The notes: generated from the sequence alone by a model not told the origin. Positions 8,201-19,908 are shown, counted from the stretch's first letter. The stretch is 64,000 nt of DNA from Rouxiella sp. WC2420 (GCF_041200025.1 NZ_CP165628.1:558001-622000); one strand, 5' to 3'. Translations and numbers: made by a program.

Positions 8201-9172
8201 TTAGAAATCACGCTTGACGGCTAAATGAGCGAGACCTTCCAGGGCGAGTCGATAGGGTGATTCTGGTAACGCCTGCAATGCACTGATTGCTTTGTCTGCT
8301 TCGTCTTCGGCTCGTTGGCGAGTGTAATCCAGAGAATGACACTGATGCATGGCTTGCAGTACCGGCTCAAGTAAATGTCTGCCGTTGCCTTGTTCGATGG
8401 CCTGGCGAATCATGGTCGCCTGTTGCTCAGTGCCGTTTTTCATGGCATGAAGCAGTGGCAGAGTCGGCTTACCTTCGTTGAGATCGTCACCGGTGTTTTT
8501 GCCCAAAGTCTCGCCATCTGCGTCGTAATCAAGCAAATCGTCGATCAGCTGGAAAGCGGTGCCTAAATAGCGCCCGTAGTCCTGCAACGCGCAGACCTGC
8601 TCCTCGGTGCCTCCTGCCAGCATGGCTGAAGCCTGAGCAGCCGCTTCAAACAATCGCGCTGTCTTGCTATAGATAACCTGCATGTAACTTTCTTCGGTAA
8701 TGTCCGGATCGTTGCAGTTCATCAATTGAAGTACTTCACCCTCGGCAATCACGTTGACGGCTTTGGACATCAGAGCCAGCACCGGGAGTGATTCGAGGTC
8801 AGTCATCATCTGAAACGCGCGGGTGTAGATGAAGTCGCCTACCAATACACTGGCCGCGTTGCCAAAAGCGGCATTGGCGGTGGCTTTGCCCCTGCGCATG
8901 TTCGACTCGTCAACAACATCGTCATGCAACAACGTTGCCGTGTGGATAAACTCTATCAGCGCAGCGACGGTAACGTGCTTGTCACCGGTGTACTTGAGCG
9001 CACGGGCAGCAAGAACGGCAATCATTGGGCGAATTCGTTTACCACCACCGCTAATGATGTAATATCCGAGTTGATTGATGAGCGAGACATCAGAGTTCAA
9101 CTGCTCGAGAATTGCCGCATTGACTGCAGCCATATCCTGTTCGGTGAGGTCGGTAATCTGTTCTAGGTTCAT
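8201..9172 (-). CDS. ispB: Octaprenyl diphosphate synthase
   Basis: Trans-prenyltransferase that extends farnesyl-PP to the octaprenyl side chain of ubiquinone and menaquinone. The 323-residue all-helical protein has the two aspartate-rich Mg2+ motifs, DDVVD at 84-88 and DDLLD at 211-215, the GGGKRIRP substrate-binding segment at 42-49, and MRRGKATANA after the first motif. The length matches E. coli IspB, which is essential. It is divergent from rplU, as in E. coli. ATG 9172 follows a GAAAAATCACA stretch on the minus strand with a modest ribosome binding site. A longer overlapping frame on the same strand upstream (9169-9528) is not part of the gene. Confidence 0.97.
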   Translation of the reverse strand: MNLEQITDLTEQDMAAVNAAILEQLNSDVSLINQLGYYIISGGGKRIRPMIAVLAARALKYTGDKHVTVAALIEFIHTATLLHDDVVDESNMRRGKATANAAFGNAASVLVGDFIYTRAFQMMTDLESLPVLALMSKAVNVIAEGEVLQLMNCNDPDITEESYMQVIYSKTARLFEAAAQASAMLAGGTEEQVCALQDYGRYLGTAFQLIDDLLDYDADGETLGKNTGDDLNEGKPTLPLLHAMKNGTEQQATMIRQAIEQGNGRHLLEPVLQAMHQCHSLDYTRQRAEDEADKAISALQALPESPYRLALEGLAHLAVKRDF

Positions 9173-9328
9173 TGTGATTTTTCGGCTGTATTTCTCTTCA
9201 CCGCAATGAGAACGGGCTCACATTGGCACATGATGCAATTTGTAGTAATGATTGTACTTGAAAAACGAGTGAGATAAACGCGTTGTAGTGAACTGCGCTT
9301 TTTTTCTTCTTTTCTAGTGATTGTGCTC

Positions 9329-9357
9329 TTGTCATATGCTGATTTTTTGCGTAGAAT
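9329..9357 (+). promoter_or_regulatory. Sigma-70 promoter of rplU-rpmA
   Basis: TTGTCA at 9329-9334 and TAGAAT at 9352-9357 with an exact 17-bp spacer, 75 bases before the rplU start. It is well placed for a ribosomal-protein operon promoter. Confidence 0.8.
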
Positions 9358-9383
9358 TCGCGCCCTATTGTGAATATTTATAG

Positions 9384-9743
<360 letters not shown>

Positions 9744-9749
9744 GTTTAG

Positions 9750-10019
<270 letters not shown>

Positions 10020-10050
10020 TTTACTGTCTGAGTCTTGATAGACTGATGTA

Positions 10051-10078
10051 AGCCCCGCAATTAGTTGCGGGGCTTTTT
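10051..10078 (+). terminator. Intrinsic terminator of rplU-rpmA
   Basis: Perfect 10-bp stem AGCCCCGCAA (10051-10060) and TTGCGGGGCT (10065-10074) with loop TTAG, followed by TTTT. Confidence 0.95.
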
Positions 10079-11560
<1,482 letters not shown>

Positions 11561-11605
11561 TCTCGTTGCCCGTTCCTTAATAGATTGAATATTAAGAAAT
11601 ATATG

Positions 11606-11632
11606 AAAGGTCGCTTAATTGCGACCTTTTTT
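11606..11632. terminator. Terminator between obgE and basS
   Basis: 9-bp perfect stem AAAGGTCGC (11606-11614) and GCGACCTTT (11621-11629), loop TTAATT, followed by TTT on the plus strand. The A-rich left flank gives only a weaker tract on the minus strand. It mainly ends obgE. Confidence 0.88.
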
Positions 11633-11639
11633 GTTTCTG

Positions 11640-12731
11640 CTATTCCAGCAACTGGTGATCCAAACGGGTTTGCGTAAAGGCCTGCTGGGGTATCCAGCAC
11701 TGCGCGCTGAGCCCATTACCATCCTGGCGATTGGTTAATCTCAGATGACCGCCGTGCAGGTTAATAATCCGTAAAACAATATTCAGACCCAATCCACTGC
11801 CACCGAAGCGTTGATCGGCGCGTCTATAGGCCTGTGTCAGCTCTCCAGCCTTTTTCTCATCAATGCCTGGTCCGCAGTCATCTACCTGAATCATAACGCC
11901 CTGATCGCGTTCTGAGAGCGAAATCGTTACGTCACTGCCGTGAGGGCTATAGCGATAAGCATTTTCAACCAAGTTTCTCAGCATCAGGCGGAGCAAGACA
12001 GGATCACCTTCAACTGCCGTATGACTGGCAGTCTTTACGATCAAATGCTGTTGATGGTTTGCCAGCAACTCAATCAACTCCGCTCTTAGCGGCTCAATGA
12101 CGTGGGTAATAAGTTCAACTTTCCGATATTGACCCTCGGCAAAGTTCTGACCGGCGCGGGAAAGCATTAACAGTTGTTCCACGGTATGCATCAGTTGATC
12201 GATACGTCCTATCAGCATGTTGCTGCCATCCACGCCTTTCTTTTCCATTAGTTCAAGATGCAGGCGCAATCCGGCCAGAGGCGTTCGCAGTTCGTGGGCG
12301 GCATCGGCGGTGAACAATCTTTCCTGAGCGATGGTCTGAGAGAGGCGAGCTAAAAGTTGATTTAGCGCATTGGTTACGGAAACCACCTCCTGAATTTCGC
12401 TGTTGAGCGGAAGCGGAGAGAGGTTGTCGGCAGAACGAGCTTCAAGACGGTTTTGCAACTGTTGCAAAGGCCTGATAATCCAGCTAATAGCCCAAAAACA
12501 CAGCAGCAAGGTGACCGCCAGCATCGTTAGCGACGGGGCAATCAGTGAGGCAATCGCTTCGGCAATCTCTTTTTCGACGTGAGCATTACGTACCTTGGCC
12601 GATAACGTGTCATTGACCAGCAAATTAATTTGCTCCTGGCTTTCGTGCCAGAGCCAAAAAACACTGGTGAGCTGAGTAACAAATAAAATTAGTGCCAGCA
12701 TCACCAGCAGCCGACGGCGCATGCTGTTCAT
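11640..12731 (-). CDS. basS: Sensor histidine kinase BasS (PmrB)
   Basis: Inner-membrane sensor for Fe3+, Al3+ and mild acid that phosphorylates BasR to control lipid A modification and polymyxin resistance. The 363 residues have TM1 (about 8-27), a short periplasmic loop, TM2 (about 67-88), HAMP, the H box AAHELRTPLAGL, and the N, G1 and G2 ATP-binding boxes (NAYRYSPHG, DCGPGID, GGSGLGLN). The loop holds two ExxE motifs, ESQE at 30-33 and EIAE at 55-58. Their 25-residue spacing equals that of the iron-binding ExxE pairs of Salmonella PmrB. The start overlaps the basR stop by four bases (ATGA). Confidence 0.9.
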   Translation of the reverse strand: MNSMRRRLLVMLALILFVTQLTSVFWLWHESQEQINLLVNDTLSAKVRNAHVEKEIAEAIASLIAPSLTMLAVTLLLCFWAISWIIRPLQQLQNRLEARSADNLSPLPLNSEIQEVVSVTNALNQLLARLSQTIAQERLFTADAAHELRTPLAGLRLHLELMEKKGVDGSNMLIGRIDQLMHTVEQLLMLSRAGQNFAEGQYRKVELITHVIEPLRAELIELLANHQQHLIVKTASHTAVEGDPVLLRLMLRNLVENAYRYSPHGSDVTISLSERDQGVMIQVDDCGPGIDEKKAGELTQAYRRADQRFGGSGLGLNIVLRIINLHGGHLRLTNRQDGNGLSAQCWIPQQAFTQTRLDHQLLE

Positions 12732-13390
12732 TTAGCCTGGTCCAGACGGTAGCCAATTCCGCGCACCGTGTGGATCAAATCCTTGCCAAGCTTACGGCGC
12801 AGGTTATGTACGTGGACTTCAAGAGTATTTGAGCCCAGATCGTCCTGCCAAGAGTAAAGATCCTGCTGCAAAAGCTCGCGATTCACCGTTTGCCCAGCCC
12901 GCATGATGAGTCTTGTAAGAATGGCGAACTCTTTTGGGGTGATCTCTATCAGTTGTTCCTGATGGTAGACCTGCTGCGAGGAGAGATTTAGCGTCAGATT
13001 ACCGACGCTAAGCAGGTTGTCGCTGTGCCCCTGATAACGGCGAATCAATGCTCTGACTCTGGCCATGAGCTCGACCAGGGCAAAGGGTTTGACGAGATAG
13101 TCATCGGCACCAGCGTCTAAGCCTTCAACCCGGTCCTCCAGCGCATCACGGGCAGTAAGTATCAGCACCGGCAGAGAAATATTCTGACGCCGCCACTGGC
13201 GAAGCAGTGTGGCACCGTCGGTGTCGGGCAAGCCCAAATCGAGAATAATCAGGCTGTACTGGCTGCTTTGTAAAAGCGCATTGGCTTCGGCCGCGGTAGA
13301 CGCGCTGTCGCTGGCATAACTTTCGCCGTTGAGCGCCAGGGTCAACCCCTGGCGCAGTAGGTCATCATCTTCGACGATTAGTAGTTTCAT
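12728..13390 (-). CDS. basR: Response regulator BasR (PmrA)
   Basis: OmpR-family response regulator of the BasS system. The 220 residues comprise a receiver domain (acidic pocket EDDD at 7-10, phosphoacceptor D in LDLGLPD at about 51, K in DDYLVKPFA) and a C-terminal winged helix with TPKEFAIL and NTLEVHVHNLRRKLG. The similarity to PmrA, including the LVKPFAL and TVRGIGY segments, is high along the full length. It is the first gene of a two-gene operon with basS, 68 bases after dacB on the same strand, so dacB read-through is possible. No eptA is present beside it, unlike E. coli. Confidence 0.9.
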   Translation of the reverse strand: MKLLIVEDDDLLRQGLTLALNGESYASDSASTAAEANALLQSSQYSLIILDLGLPDTDGATLLRQWRRQNISLPVLILTARDALEDRVEGLDAGADDYLVKPFALVELMARVRALIRRYQGHSDNLLSVGNLTLNLSSQQVYHQEQLIEITPKEFAILTRLIMRAGQTVNRELLQQDLYSWQDDLGSNTLEVHVHNLRRKLGKDLIHTVRGIGYRLDQAK

Positions 13391-13458
13391 AGCCGCCTTT
13401 CACCACCGCTTTTATCACAGTGCATTGATTAATCTCTATCCTGTGACAACAGCTACTG

Positions 13459-14892
13459 CTAGTTGTTCTGGTAAATATCCCGATACAGGCGACTTTCAAA
13501 ACGGACCAAAGGTGCGCGGCGGGTGCGTTGGTCTTCAGGCGGTACGGCATAGCCTGAAAGGTACTGCACAAACGCCAGACGCTGCCCGCTGGCAGTGGTG
13601 ATAAAACCTGCCAGATTATAGACACCAGCCAATGAACCGGTCTTGGCCGAAACTTTACCGTCAACGCCCGCCTCGTGCAGGCCGCCGCGATATTGCAGAG
13701 TGCCATCATGGCCTGCCAATGGCAGCATCGAGATGAAATCCAGCTCTTTATCGTGCTCGGCAATATATTGCAGTGCCTGCATCATAGTTTTTGGCGATAC
13801 CAAATCGTGGCGCGACAGGCCGGAGCCGTCTACCTGAATATTATTGGCAAGGTCAATTCCGGCTTTTTGGCGCAGGATCTGCCTCACGGCATCTGAACCT
13901 GCGCGCCATGTGCCGGGTACGCCGTAAAGCTGATGGCCAATAGTGCGGAATACGGTGTCGGCAATCATGTTGTCAGACTTTTTCAACATCGTATGCAGCA
14001 AATCATGCAGCGGGGCAGATTGCGTCTGCGCCAGCACGGTACCCGCAGGCGTCACGCGGGTCTGACGTTTTAACCGACCGTCGATCTGGATATCAGATTT
14101 GGTCAGCTCGTCTTTGAGGATTTCCCCCGCATAGGCAGCGCCGTCCTGGATAGCAAACGCCAAAGGCAGCGGCTCACTGCGTTGAGTCAGGCAGCCAGTC
14201 AACGTAAAGCGATTGAATTCGCCAGGCATCACGTCCAACTCGCAGTACTGCGCATCAGGTGAACCTTTGGCTAACGTACGGACCTCGCTGAACATCTGCA
14301 CCGGATAATAAGATGCGACGCGAATAAACGCGTTTTCATCGGGTTTCGCCGCGCTATAAAGCGAAACGGAGAAACAGTTGCGGTCGACAATCGCCGCTGC
14401 CGGTGGAGCATCGAAGCACTGGGTAATGTCGTTCCACGGCCAGCCCGGCGCTTTGTCATGACTGGCAAAAACAGAGGTGTCGATGACCACATCGCCGCTA
14501 ATTTCTTTGACGCCCTGTTTTTTCAACACGGCGACCATATTGCGAATATTCTGACGTGTAAAAGTCGGATCACCATCAAATCGTGCGACCAGATTGCCAT
14601 GAAGAACGCCACCGCTGACGCTGCCGTTGGTTTCAAAAGTGGTATTGAAACGGAAATCCGGACCTAACTGGAGCAAAGCTGCCAGCGCGGTAAATATCTT
14701 CATCGTACTGGCAGGCAGGCCCATTTGGTCGCCATGGTAGTCGACAACAGGCGTGGTTGAACCAATCTTTTGTACCAATACCGAGAGGTTAGTGCCCTCC
14801 GGGAGGTACTGCGTATAGCTTTCTACCTGTGCTGCGTTTGCATTAAGAGCAATCGCGCAGGCTAATCCACTGACAATTCGTAAAAAACGCAT
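13459..14892 (-). CDS. dacB: Penicillin-binding protein 4, D-alanyl-D-alanine carboxypeptidase/endopeptidase
   Basis: Periplasmic class C low-molecular-mass PBP that cleaves D-Ala-D-Ala and D-Ala-mDAP crosslinks during cell separation and murein turnover. The 477-residue precursor has a signal peptide (MRFLRIVSGLACAIALNANA, cleaved after residue 20). The serine peptidase motifs are STMK at 62-65, SDN in KKSDNMIAD and KTG in SAKTGSL. The length equals E. coli DacB. It lies divergent to greA, as in E. coli, and its 3' neighbour here is basRS. No clear terminator separates it from basR. Confidence 0.97.
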   Translation of the reverse strand: MRFLRIVSGLACAIALNANAAQVESYTQYLPEGTNLSVLVQKIGSTTPVVDYHGDQMGLPASTMKIFTALAALLQLGPDFRFNTTFETNGSVSGGVLHGNLVARFDGDPTFTRQNIRNMVAVLKKQGVKEISGDVVIDTSVFASHDKAPGWPWNDITQCFDAPPAAAIVDRNCFSVSLYSAAKPDENAFIRVASYYPVQMFSEVRTLAKGSPDAQYCELDVMPGEFNRFTLTGCLTQRSEPLPLAFAIQDGAAYAGEILKDELTKSDIQIDGRLKRQTRVTPAGTVLAQTQSAPLHDLLHTMLKKSDNMIADTVFRTIGHQLYGVPGTWRAGSDAVRQILRQKAGIDLANNIQVDGSGLSRHDLVSPKTMMQALQYIAEHDKELDFISMLPLAGHDGTLQYRGGLHEAGVDGKVSAKTGSLAGVYNLAGFITTASGQRLAFVQYLSGYAVPPEDQRTRRAPLVRFESRLYRDIYQNN

Positions 14893-15007
14893 TATTTTGA
14901 GTATAGGCTCTGGATAACTACAGGATGACGTGGTGCCATACTACGATGCAACGAACGGGGGTGCAACGTGGGTGAAAGTAAACGATGATCCCAAAGGAAC
15001 TCTACGG

Positions 15008-15073
15008 TAAAATACCACTCAAAATGAAAAACCAATCCTGGCCTGGTGTTTACTCCGGGTGAGGTTTTTTTTG
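15008..15073 (+). ncRNA. Candidate GraL-like leader RNA with intrinsic attenuator upstream of greA
   Basis: A TAAAAT -10-like hexamer at 15008-15013 is followed within 20 bases by a terminator hairpin. AAAACC plus CCTGG (left arm, 15028-15041) pairs with CCGGG plus GGTTTT (right arm, 15054-15068) around a small internal loop, then an eight-T run to 15072. It stands 100 bases before greA. E. coli greA has the GraL leader RNA made by exactly this sort of early termination. Homology is inferred from position and architecture, not from sequence identity, and the -35 is poor. Confidence 0.6.
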
Positions 15074-15170
15074 TTTATCGCCAGAGCGAGTCAACCTTAA
15101 CGGCTTGATTTCTACCTGATTATTTCAGGACGGTGTTTTACCGAAAGGACAAAGTTAGAGGCAATAAAAT

Positions 15171-15647
15171 ATGAACCAAATTCCGATGACATTGCGTGGC
15201 GCTGAAAAATTACGTGAAGAATTAGATCACCTGAAAGGCGTTCGTCGCCCTAAAATCATTGCTGATATCGCAACCGCGCGCGAGCATGGCGATCTGAAAG
15301 AGAATGCTGAATATCATGCGGCGCGTGAACAGCAGGGGTTCTGTGAAGGGCGTATTCAGGAAATTGAAGCCAAGCTGTCCAATGCTCAGATCATTGATAT
15401 CAAAAAAATGCCGGTTACCGGGCGTGTTATCTTTGGTGCGACAGTAAAAGTCATGAACCTGGATACCGACGAAGAGCAGACTTACCGTATCGTTGGTGAC
15501 GACGAAGCAGACTTTAAGCAGAATCTGATTTCTGTGAACTCACCCATTGCCCGCGGCTTGATTGGTAAAGAGCAGGACGACGTGGTGGTTATTAAAACCC
15601 CAGGCGGCGATGTTGAGTTCGAAATTCTGAAAGTAGAATATCTTTAA
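15171..15647 (+). CDS. greA: Transcription elongation factor GreA
   Basis: Rescues backtracked RNA polymerase by stimulating transcript cleavage through the secondary channel. The 158-residue protein has the N-terminal coiled-coil with its acidic tip ([20 protein letters not shown], tip D and E residues near 41-44) and the C-terminal globular domain with [11 protein letters not shown] and [10 protein letters not shown]. The length is identical to E. coli GreA. The start ATG 15171 is preceded by AGAGGCAATAAA. A leader attenuator (15008-15073) probably controls expression. A bidirectional terminator follows. Confidence 0.98.
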   Translation: MNQIPMTLRGAEKLREELDHLKGVRRPKIIADIATAREHGDLKENAEYHAAREQQGFCEGRIQEIEAKLSNAQIIDIKKMPVTGRVIFGATVKVMNLDTDEEQTYRIVGDDEADFKQNLISVNSPIARGLIGKEQDDVVVIKTPGGDVEFEILKVEYL

Positions 15648-15717
15648 CAGGTGACCCAGCGGTGGATTTTGTGATGACTACCGCTCTTTTTAACGCGGAT
15701 TTTGGCGTTAAAATGAA

Positions 15718-15739
15718 AAAAGGCCCGCGAGGGCCTTTT
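15718..15739. terminator. Bidirectional terminator between greA and yhbY
   Basis: Perfect 9-bp stem AAAAGGCCC (15718-15726) and GGGCCTTTT (15731-15739) with GCGA loop; A-run on the left and T-run on the right, so it works for both convergent genes. Confidence 0.92.
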
Positions 15740-15805
15740 GTAAAACCACGTATAGATAGCAACTTTTCGTTAAATCCAAAGCGCTTTTCGTTAAACTCTT
15801 AAAAC

Positions 15806-16102
15806 TTAACGCGGTAAGATAATTTTGCGGTCTTCAGTAGAAGGGCGATACAGTACCAGCATATTGCCGATGACTTGCACGTTGACTGCTTTTGTTTCAC
15901 GCACAATTGCGTCTGCAATCAATGTCTTGGTTTCACGCTCTTCGGCGGCAATTTTCACCTTGATGAGCTCATGATGTTGCAGCGCCTGTTCGATTTCGGC
16001 AAGCACGCCTTCGGTAAGGCCGTTATTACCTAACATGACTACCGGTTTTAACGGATGTGCCAAGCCTTTCAGGTACTGTTTTTGTTTATTGTTAAGATTC
16101 AT
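15806..16102 (-). CDS. yhbY: CRM-domain RNA-binding protein YhbY
   Basis: 98-residue protein of the CRS1-YhbY domain, which in E. coli associates with pre-50S particles. Features are KQKQYLKGLAHPLKPVVMLGNNGLTEGV with the GxxG loop (GNNG) used to contact RNA, then a basic C-terminal half ending VLYRPSTEDRKIILPR. The length matches E. coli (97). It is divergent from rlmE, as in E. coli, with a 183-base shared upstream region. The start ATG 16102 has AAAAAAGACG before it, a modest ribosome binding site. Confidence 0.93.
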   Translation of the reverse strand: MNLNNKQKQYLKGLAHPLKPVVMLGNNGLTEGVLAEIEQALQHHELIKVKIAAEERETKTLIADAIVRETKAVNVQVIGNMLVLYRPSTEDRKIILPR

Positions 16103-16285
16103 CGTCTTTTTTTACTTAAGTTGGGATTGAAAACGGGGCATTCTACCGCCATCTCATCTATATCACCAACTCGGTGTGCATCCGAGTTAAGTGCGAAGAC
16201 GACTTAGCCATAGACTAAACGACGCTAAGAGCTTGTTGTTAGGGCTCTACTCAGGGTAGTTTGAAAACTATATGGTTACTAAATA

Positions 16286-16915
16286 ATGTCTAATAAAAAG
16301 CGTTCTGCAAGTTCCAGTCGCTGGTTGCAGGAACACTTTAGCGATAAATATGTGATAGCAGCACAGAAAAAAGGGCTGCGCTCCCGTGCCTGGTTTAAAC
16401 TTGATGAAATACAGCAAGGCGACAAGCTGTTTAAACCGGGTATGACCGTGGTTGATTTAGGTGCTGCACCGGGCGGATGGTCACAGTACGTAGTGACGCA
16501 AATCGGCAATAAAGGGCGTATCATCGCTTTGGACCTCCTGCCTATGGATCCCATCGTAGGTGTTGATTTCCTTCAGGGCGATTTTCGTGATGAGTTAGTT
16601 CTCAAAGCCCTGCTCGACAGAGTAGGAGAAAGCAAAGTTCAGGTGGTCATGTCCGATATGGCCCCGAATATGAGTGGTACTCCGGCAGTCGATATACCAA
16701 AATCGATGTATCTGGTTGAGTTAGCGCTGGATATGTGTCGAGATGTGCTGGCACCAGGCGGAAGTTTCCTGGTGAAGGTGTTCCAGGGAGATGGTTTTGA
16801 TGAATACCTGCGGGAAATTCGCTCCCTGTTTACGAAGGTTAAGATTCGTAAGCCAGACGCTTCCCGAGCTCGTTCCCGAGAAGTGTACATCGTAGCGACA
16901 GGGCGAAAGTCGTAG
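16286..16915 (+). CDS. rlmE: 23S rRNA 2'-O-ribose U2552 methyltransferase
   Basis: SAM-dependent methyltransferase (FtsJ/RrmJ) that modifies U2552 in the A loop late in 50S assembly. The 209 residues contain the SAM-binding [13 protein letters not shown] and the catalytic K-D-K-E set: K in RAWFKLDE (about 38), D in [11 protein letters not shown] (about 124), K in FLVKVFQG (about 164) and E in SREVYIV (about 199). The length equals E. coli RlmE. It lies 47 bases upstream of ftsH and probably shares its transcript; both belong to the heat-shock regulon in E. coli. Confidence 0.97.
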   Translation: MSNKKRSASSSRWLQEHFSDKYVIAAQKKGLRSRAWFKLDEIQQGDKLFKPGMTVVDLGAAPGGWSQYVVTQIGNKGRIIALDLLPMDPIVGVDFLQGDFRDELVLKALLDRVGESKVQVVMSDMAPNMSGTPAVDIPKSMYLVELALDMCRDVLAPGGSFLVKVFQGDGFDEYLREIRSLFTKVKIRKPDASRARSREVYIVATGRKS

Positions 16916-16962
16916 TACCCTAACGCTGTTTGTTAACACAGTTGTAATATGAGGTTAATCCC

Positions 16963-18918
16963 TTGAGTGACATGGCGAAGAACCTGATTCTCTGGTTAGT
17001 CATCGCGGTTGTATTGATGTCTGTATTTCAGAGCTTTGGGCCCAGCGAGTCTAATGGCCGTAGGGTAGATTATTCTACCTTCATGTCCGAATTGACCCAA
17101 GATCAGATTCGTGAAGCACACATTAATGGACGTGAGATTGACGTTACCAAGAAAGACAGTAACAAATACACGACCTACATCCCTGTCAACGATCCTAAGT
17201 TGCTGGATACCCTGTTGACGAAGAATGTGAAAGTTGTTGGTGAGCCGCCTGAAGAGCCGAGCCTGCTGGCATCTATCTTTATTTCCTGGTTCCCGATGCT
17301 GTTGCTGATAGGGGTCTGGATCTTCTTTATGAGGCAAATGCAGGGCGGCGGTGGCAAGGGTGCGATGTCCTTTGGCAAGAGCAAAGCCCGCATGCTGACG
17401 GAAGATCAAATCAAGACCACTTTTGCCGACGTTGCAGGTTGTGACGAAGCCAAGGAAGAGGTGAGCGAGCTGGTAGATTACCTTCGCGAGCCAAGCCGTT
17501 TCCAGAAACTGGGCGGTAAAATTCCTAAAGGCGTGCTGATGGTGGGCCCGCCAGGTACCGGTAAAACCCTGCTGGCGAAAGCCATTGCCGGTGAAGCCAA
17601 GGTGCCATTCTTTACCATTTCAGGTTCCGACTTCGTTGAAATGTTCGTAGGTGTTGGTGCATCTCGTGTGCGTGACATGTTCGAACAGGCCAAGAAAGCT
17701 GCACCGTGCATCATCTTTATTGATGAAATCGATGCGGTCGGTCGTCAGCGCGGTGCCGGTTTGGGCGGTGGTCACGATGAGCGTGAGCAAACCCTGAACC
17801 AGATGCTGGTAGAGATGGATGGCTTCGAAGGTAACGAAGGTATTATCGTTATCGCTGCAACTAACCGTCCAGACGTGCTTGACCCGGCGCTGCTGCGTCC
17901 AGGTCGTTTTGACCGTCAGGTTGTGGTTGGCTTGCCAGATGTCCGCGGTCGCGAGCAGATCCTGAAAGTCCACATGCGTCGCGTTCCACTGTCTCCAGAT
18001 ATTGATGCAGCGGTAATTGCACGCGGGACTCCAGGCTTCTCTGGTGCTGACCTTGCGAACCTGGTCAACGAAGCGGCGCTGTTCTCGGCACGTGGCAACA
18101 AGCGCGTGGTGTCGATGGTCGAGTTCGAAAAAGCCAAAGACAAAATCATGATGGGGGCCGAACGTCGCTCCATGGTGATGACCGAAGCGCAGAAAGAATC
18201 GACTGCGTATCACGAAGCGGGTCATGCCATTATTGGCTGGTTACTGAAAGACAAGGGTCATGACCCGGTTCACAAAGTAACCATCATCCCTCGTGGTCGC
18301 GCATTGGGTGTGACGTTCTTCCTGCCGGAAGGCGACGCAATCAGCGCAAGCCGTGAAAAACTTGAAAGCCAGATCTCCACGCTTTACGGCGGTCGTTTGG
18401 CTGAAGAGATTATCTACGGTGCAGGTAAAGTTTCTACCGGTGCGTCTAACGATATCAAAGTTGCTACCTCGATTGCCCGTAACATGGTCACTCAGTGGGG
18501 CTTCTCCGAGAAACTGGGTCCGCTTCTGTATGCAGAAGAAGAGGGCGAGGTGTTCCTGGGTCGTTCAGTGGCGAAAGCCAAGCACATGTCTGATGAAACT
18601 GCGCGTATTATCGACCAGGAAGTTAAGTCGTTAATCGAAACCAACTACAAGCGTGCTCGTGAGATTCTGGATGCCAACATGGATATCCTGCATAGCATGA
18701 CTAAAGCGCTGATGACGTACGAAACCATCGATGCCCCGCAGATCGACGATCTGATGACCCGCAAAGATGTCGTTCGTCCGCCAGCAGGTTGGGATGCTGC
18801 AACCAGCACTGGTTCAGATGACAGTAACAACGGTACGCCTAAAGCGCCAACGCCAGTTGACGAGCCACGTACGCCTAACCCGGGCAATACGATGTGCGAG
18901 CAGTTCAGCGGCAAGTAA
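16963..18918 (+). CDS. ftsH: Membrane-anchored ATP-dependent zinc metalloprotease FtsH
   Basis: Hexameric AAA+ protease that degrades LpxC, sigma-32 and misassembled membrane proteins. It has two N-terminal membrane segments (about 8-27 and 100-122) flanking a periplasmic domain, Walker A GPPGTGKT, Walker B FIDEID, SRH region [18 protein letters not shown] and the zinc site HEAGH. The C-terminal tail is [11 protein letters not shown]. Two starts are possible: TTG 16963 with GAGG eight bases before it (651 residues), or ATG 16972 (648 residues). I chose the TTG on ribosome-binding-site spacing. It is downstream of rlmE and ends in a strong terminator. Confidence 0.97.
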   Translation: MSDMAKNLILWLVIAVVLMSVFQSFGPSESNGRRVDYSTFMSELTQDQIREAHINGREIDVTKKDSNKYTTYIPVNDPKLLDTLLTKNVKVVGEPPEEPSLLASIFISWFPMLLLIGVWIFFMRQMQGGGGKGAMSFGKSKARMLTEDQIKTTFADVAGCDEAKEEVSELVDYLREPSRFQKLGGKIPKGVLMVGPPGTGKTLLAKAIAGEAKVPFFTISGSDFVEMFVGVGASRVRDMFEQAKKAAPCIIFIDEIDAVGRQRGAGLGGGHDEREQTLNQMLVEMDGFEGNEGIIVIAATNRPDVLDPALLRPGRFDRQVVVGLPDVRGREQILKVHMRRVPLSPDIDAAVIARGTPGFSGADLANLVNEAALFSARGNKRVVSMVEFEKAKDKIMMGAERRSMVMTEAQKESTAYHEAGHAIIGWLLKDKGHDPVHKVTIIPRGRALGVTFFLPEGDAISASREKLESQISTLYGGRLAEEIIYGAGKVSTGASNDIKVATSIARNMVTQWGFSEKLGPLLYAEEEGEVFLGRSVAKAKHMSDETARIIDQEVKSLIETNYKRAREILDANMDILHSMTKALMTYETIDAPQIDDLMTRKDVVRPPAGWDAATSTGSDDSNNGTPKAPTPVDEPRTPNPGNTMCEQFSGK

Positions 18919-18964
18919 GCAGCTGATGACAGGCTTTGCTTCGGCAGTCTGTACTGACTAAAAT

Positions 18965-18993
18965 AAAACCCCGGCTTCGACCGGGGTTTTTTT
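18965..18993 (+). terminator. Intrinsic terminator of rlmE-ftsH
   Basis: 10-bp perfect stem AAAACCCCGG (18965-18974) and CCGGGGTTTT (18981-18990), loop CTTCGA, seven T. Confidence 0.95.
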
Positions 18994-19062
18994 ATGCTGA
19001 TCCGATACAGTACAGCGAACAAAAAGCATTGCGTATTAGAACAAACTGACAGGAATATCACC

Positions 19063-19899
19063 ATGCAGCTCACCGCAAACGGCAGCACTCTGAATCTTGC
19101 TTTTCCTCAGGTTATGGGGATCCTCAACGTCACACCTGACTCCTTCTCTGACGGCGGACGCCATAACAGCCTCGAACTGGCGATTAAGCATGCCCATGAA
19201 ATGGTCGATGCTGGTGCCACCATTCTCGACATTGGTGGCGAATCGACGCGTCCAGGTGCTGCCGAGGTGAGTGATGACGAAGAGTTATCGCGGGTAGTTC
19301 CGGTGGTGGAAGCGCTGGCAAAACGCTTTGACGTCTGGCTGTCGGTCGATACTTCAAAGGCGTCGGTGATTCGCGAATCTGCCCATGCTGGCGCACATCT
19401 GATTAATGATATCCGCTCGCTGCAAGAGCCGGGTGCGATGCAGGCAGCGGCTGCGAGCGGGCTTCCAGTTTGCCTGATGCACATGCAGGGCAATCCAAAA
19501 ACAATGCAGCAATCGCCGCAATATGGCGATTTAGTGGCTGAAGTCGACCAGTATTTTGTGCAACATATTGCCCAGTGCATTGATGCCGGTATTGCGAAAG
19601 AGAAATTGTTGCTCGACCCGGGCTTCGGTTTCGGTAAGAATTTAAATCATAACTATGAGTTACTAGCCAGACTGGCTGAGTTTCATCATTTTGGTTTACC
19701 GCTACTCGTCGGAATGTCGAGAAAATCGATGATTGGCCAACTGTTGCACGTTTCTCCTGAACAACGCGTCGCAGGCAGTGTAGCCTGTGCCGTTATTGCC
19801 GCCATGCAGGGTGCACAAATTGTACGCGTGCATGACGTCAGGGAAACGGTGCAGGCCATGCGTATCGTCGAAGCAACACTTTCAGCTAAGAAGGGATGA
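19063..19899 (+). CDS. folP: Dihydropteroate synthase
   Basis: Condenses 6-hydroxymethyl-dihydropterin pyrophosphate with p-aminobenzoate in folate synthesis; the sulfonamide target. The 278-residue TIM barrel has the motifs MGILNVTPDSFSDGG, GGESTRPGA, DPGFGFGKN and LVGMSRKSMIG. The frame opens at 18994, inside the ftsH terminator, but the family start MQLTANGSTLNLAFPQVMG with AGGAAT seven to twelve bases upstream is at 19063. It is followed nine bases later by glmM, the usual enterobacterial pair. Confidence 0.96.
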   Translation: MQLTANGSTLNLAFPQVMGILNVTPDSFSDGGRHNSLELAIKHAHEMVDAGATILDIGGESTRPGAAEVSDDEELSRVVPVVEALAKRFDVWLSVDTSKASVIRESAHAGAHLINDIRSLQEPGAMQAAAASGLPVCLMHMQGNPKTMQQSPQYGDLVAEVDQYFVQHIAQCIDAGIAKEKLLLDPGFGFGKNLNHNYELLARLAEFHHFGLPLLVGMSRKSMIGQLLHVSPEQRVAGSVACAVIAAMQGAQIVRVHDVRETVQAMRIVEATLSAKKG

Positions 19900-19908
19900 A
19901 GAAAAATT

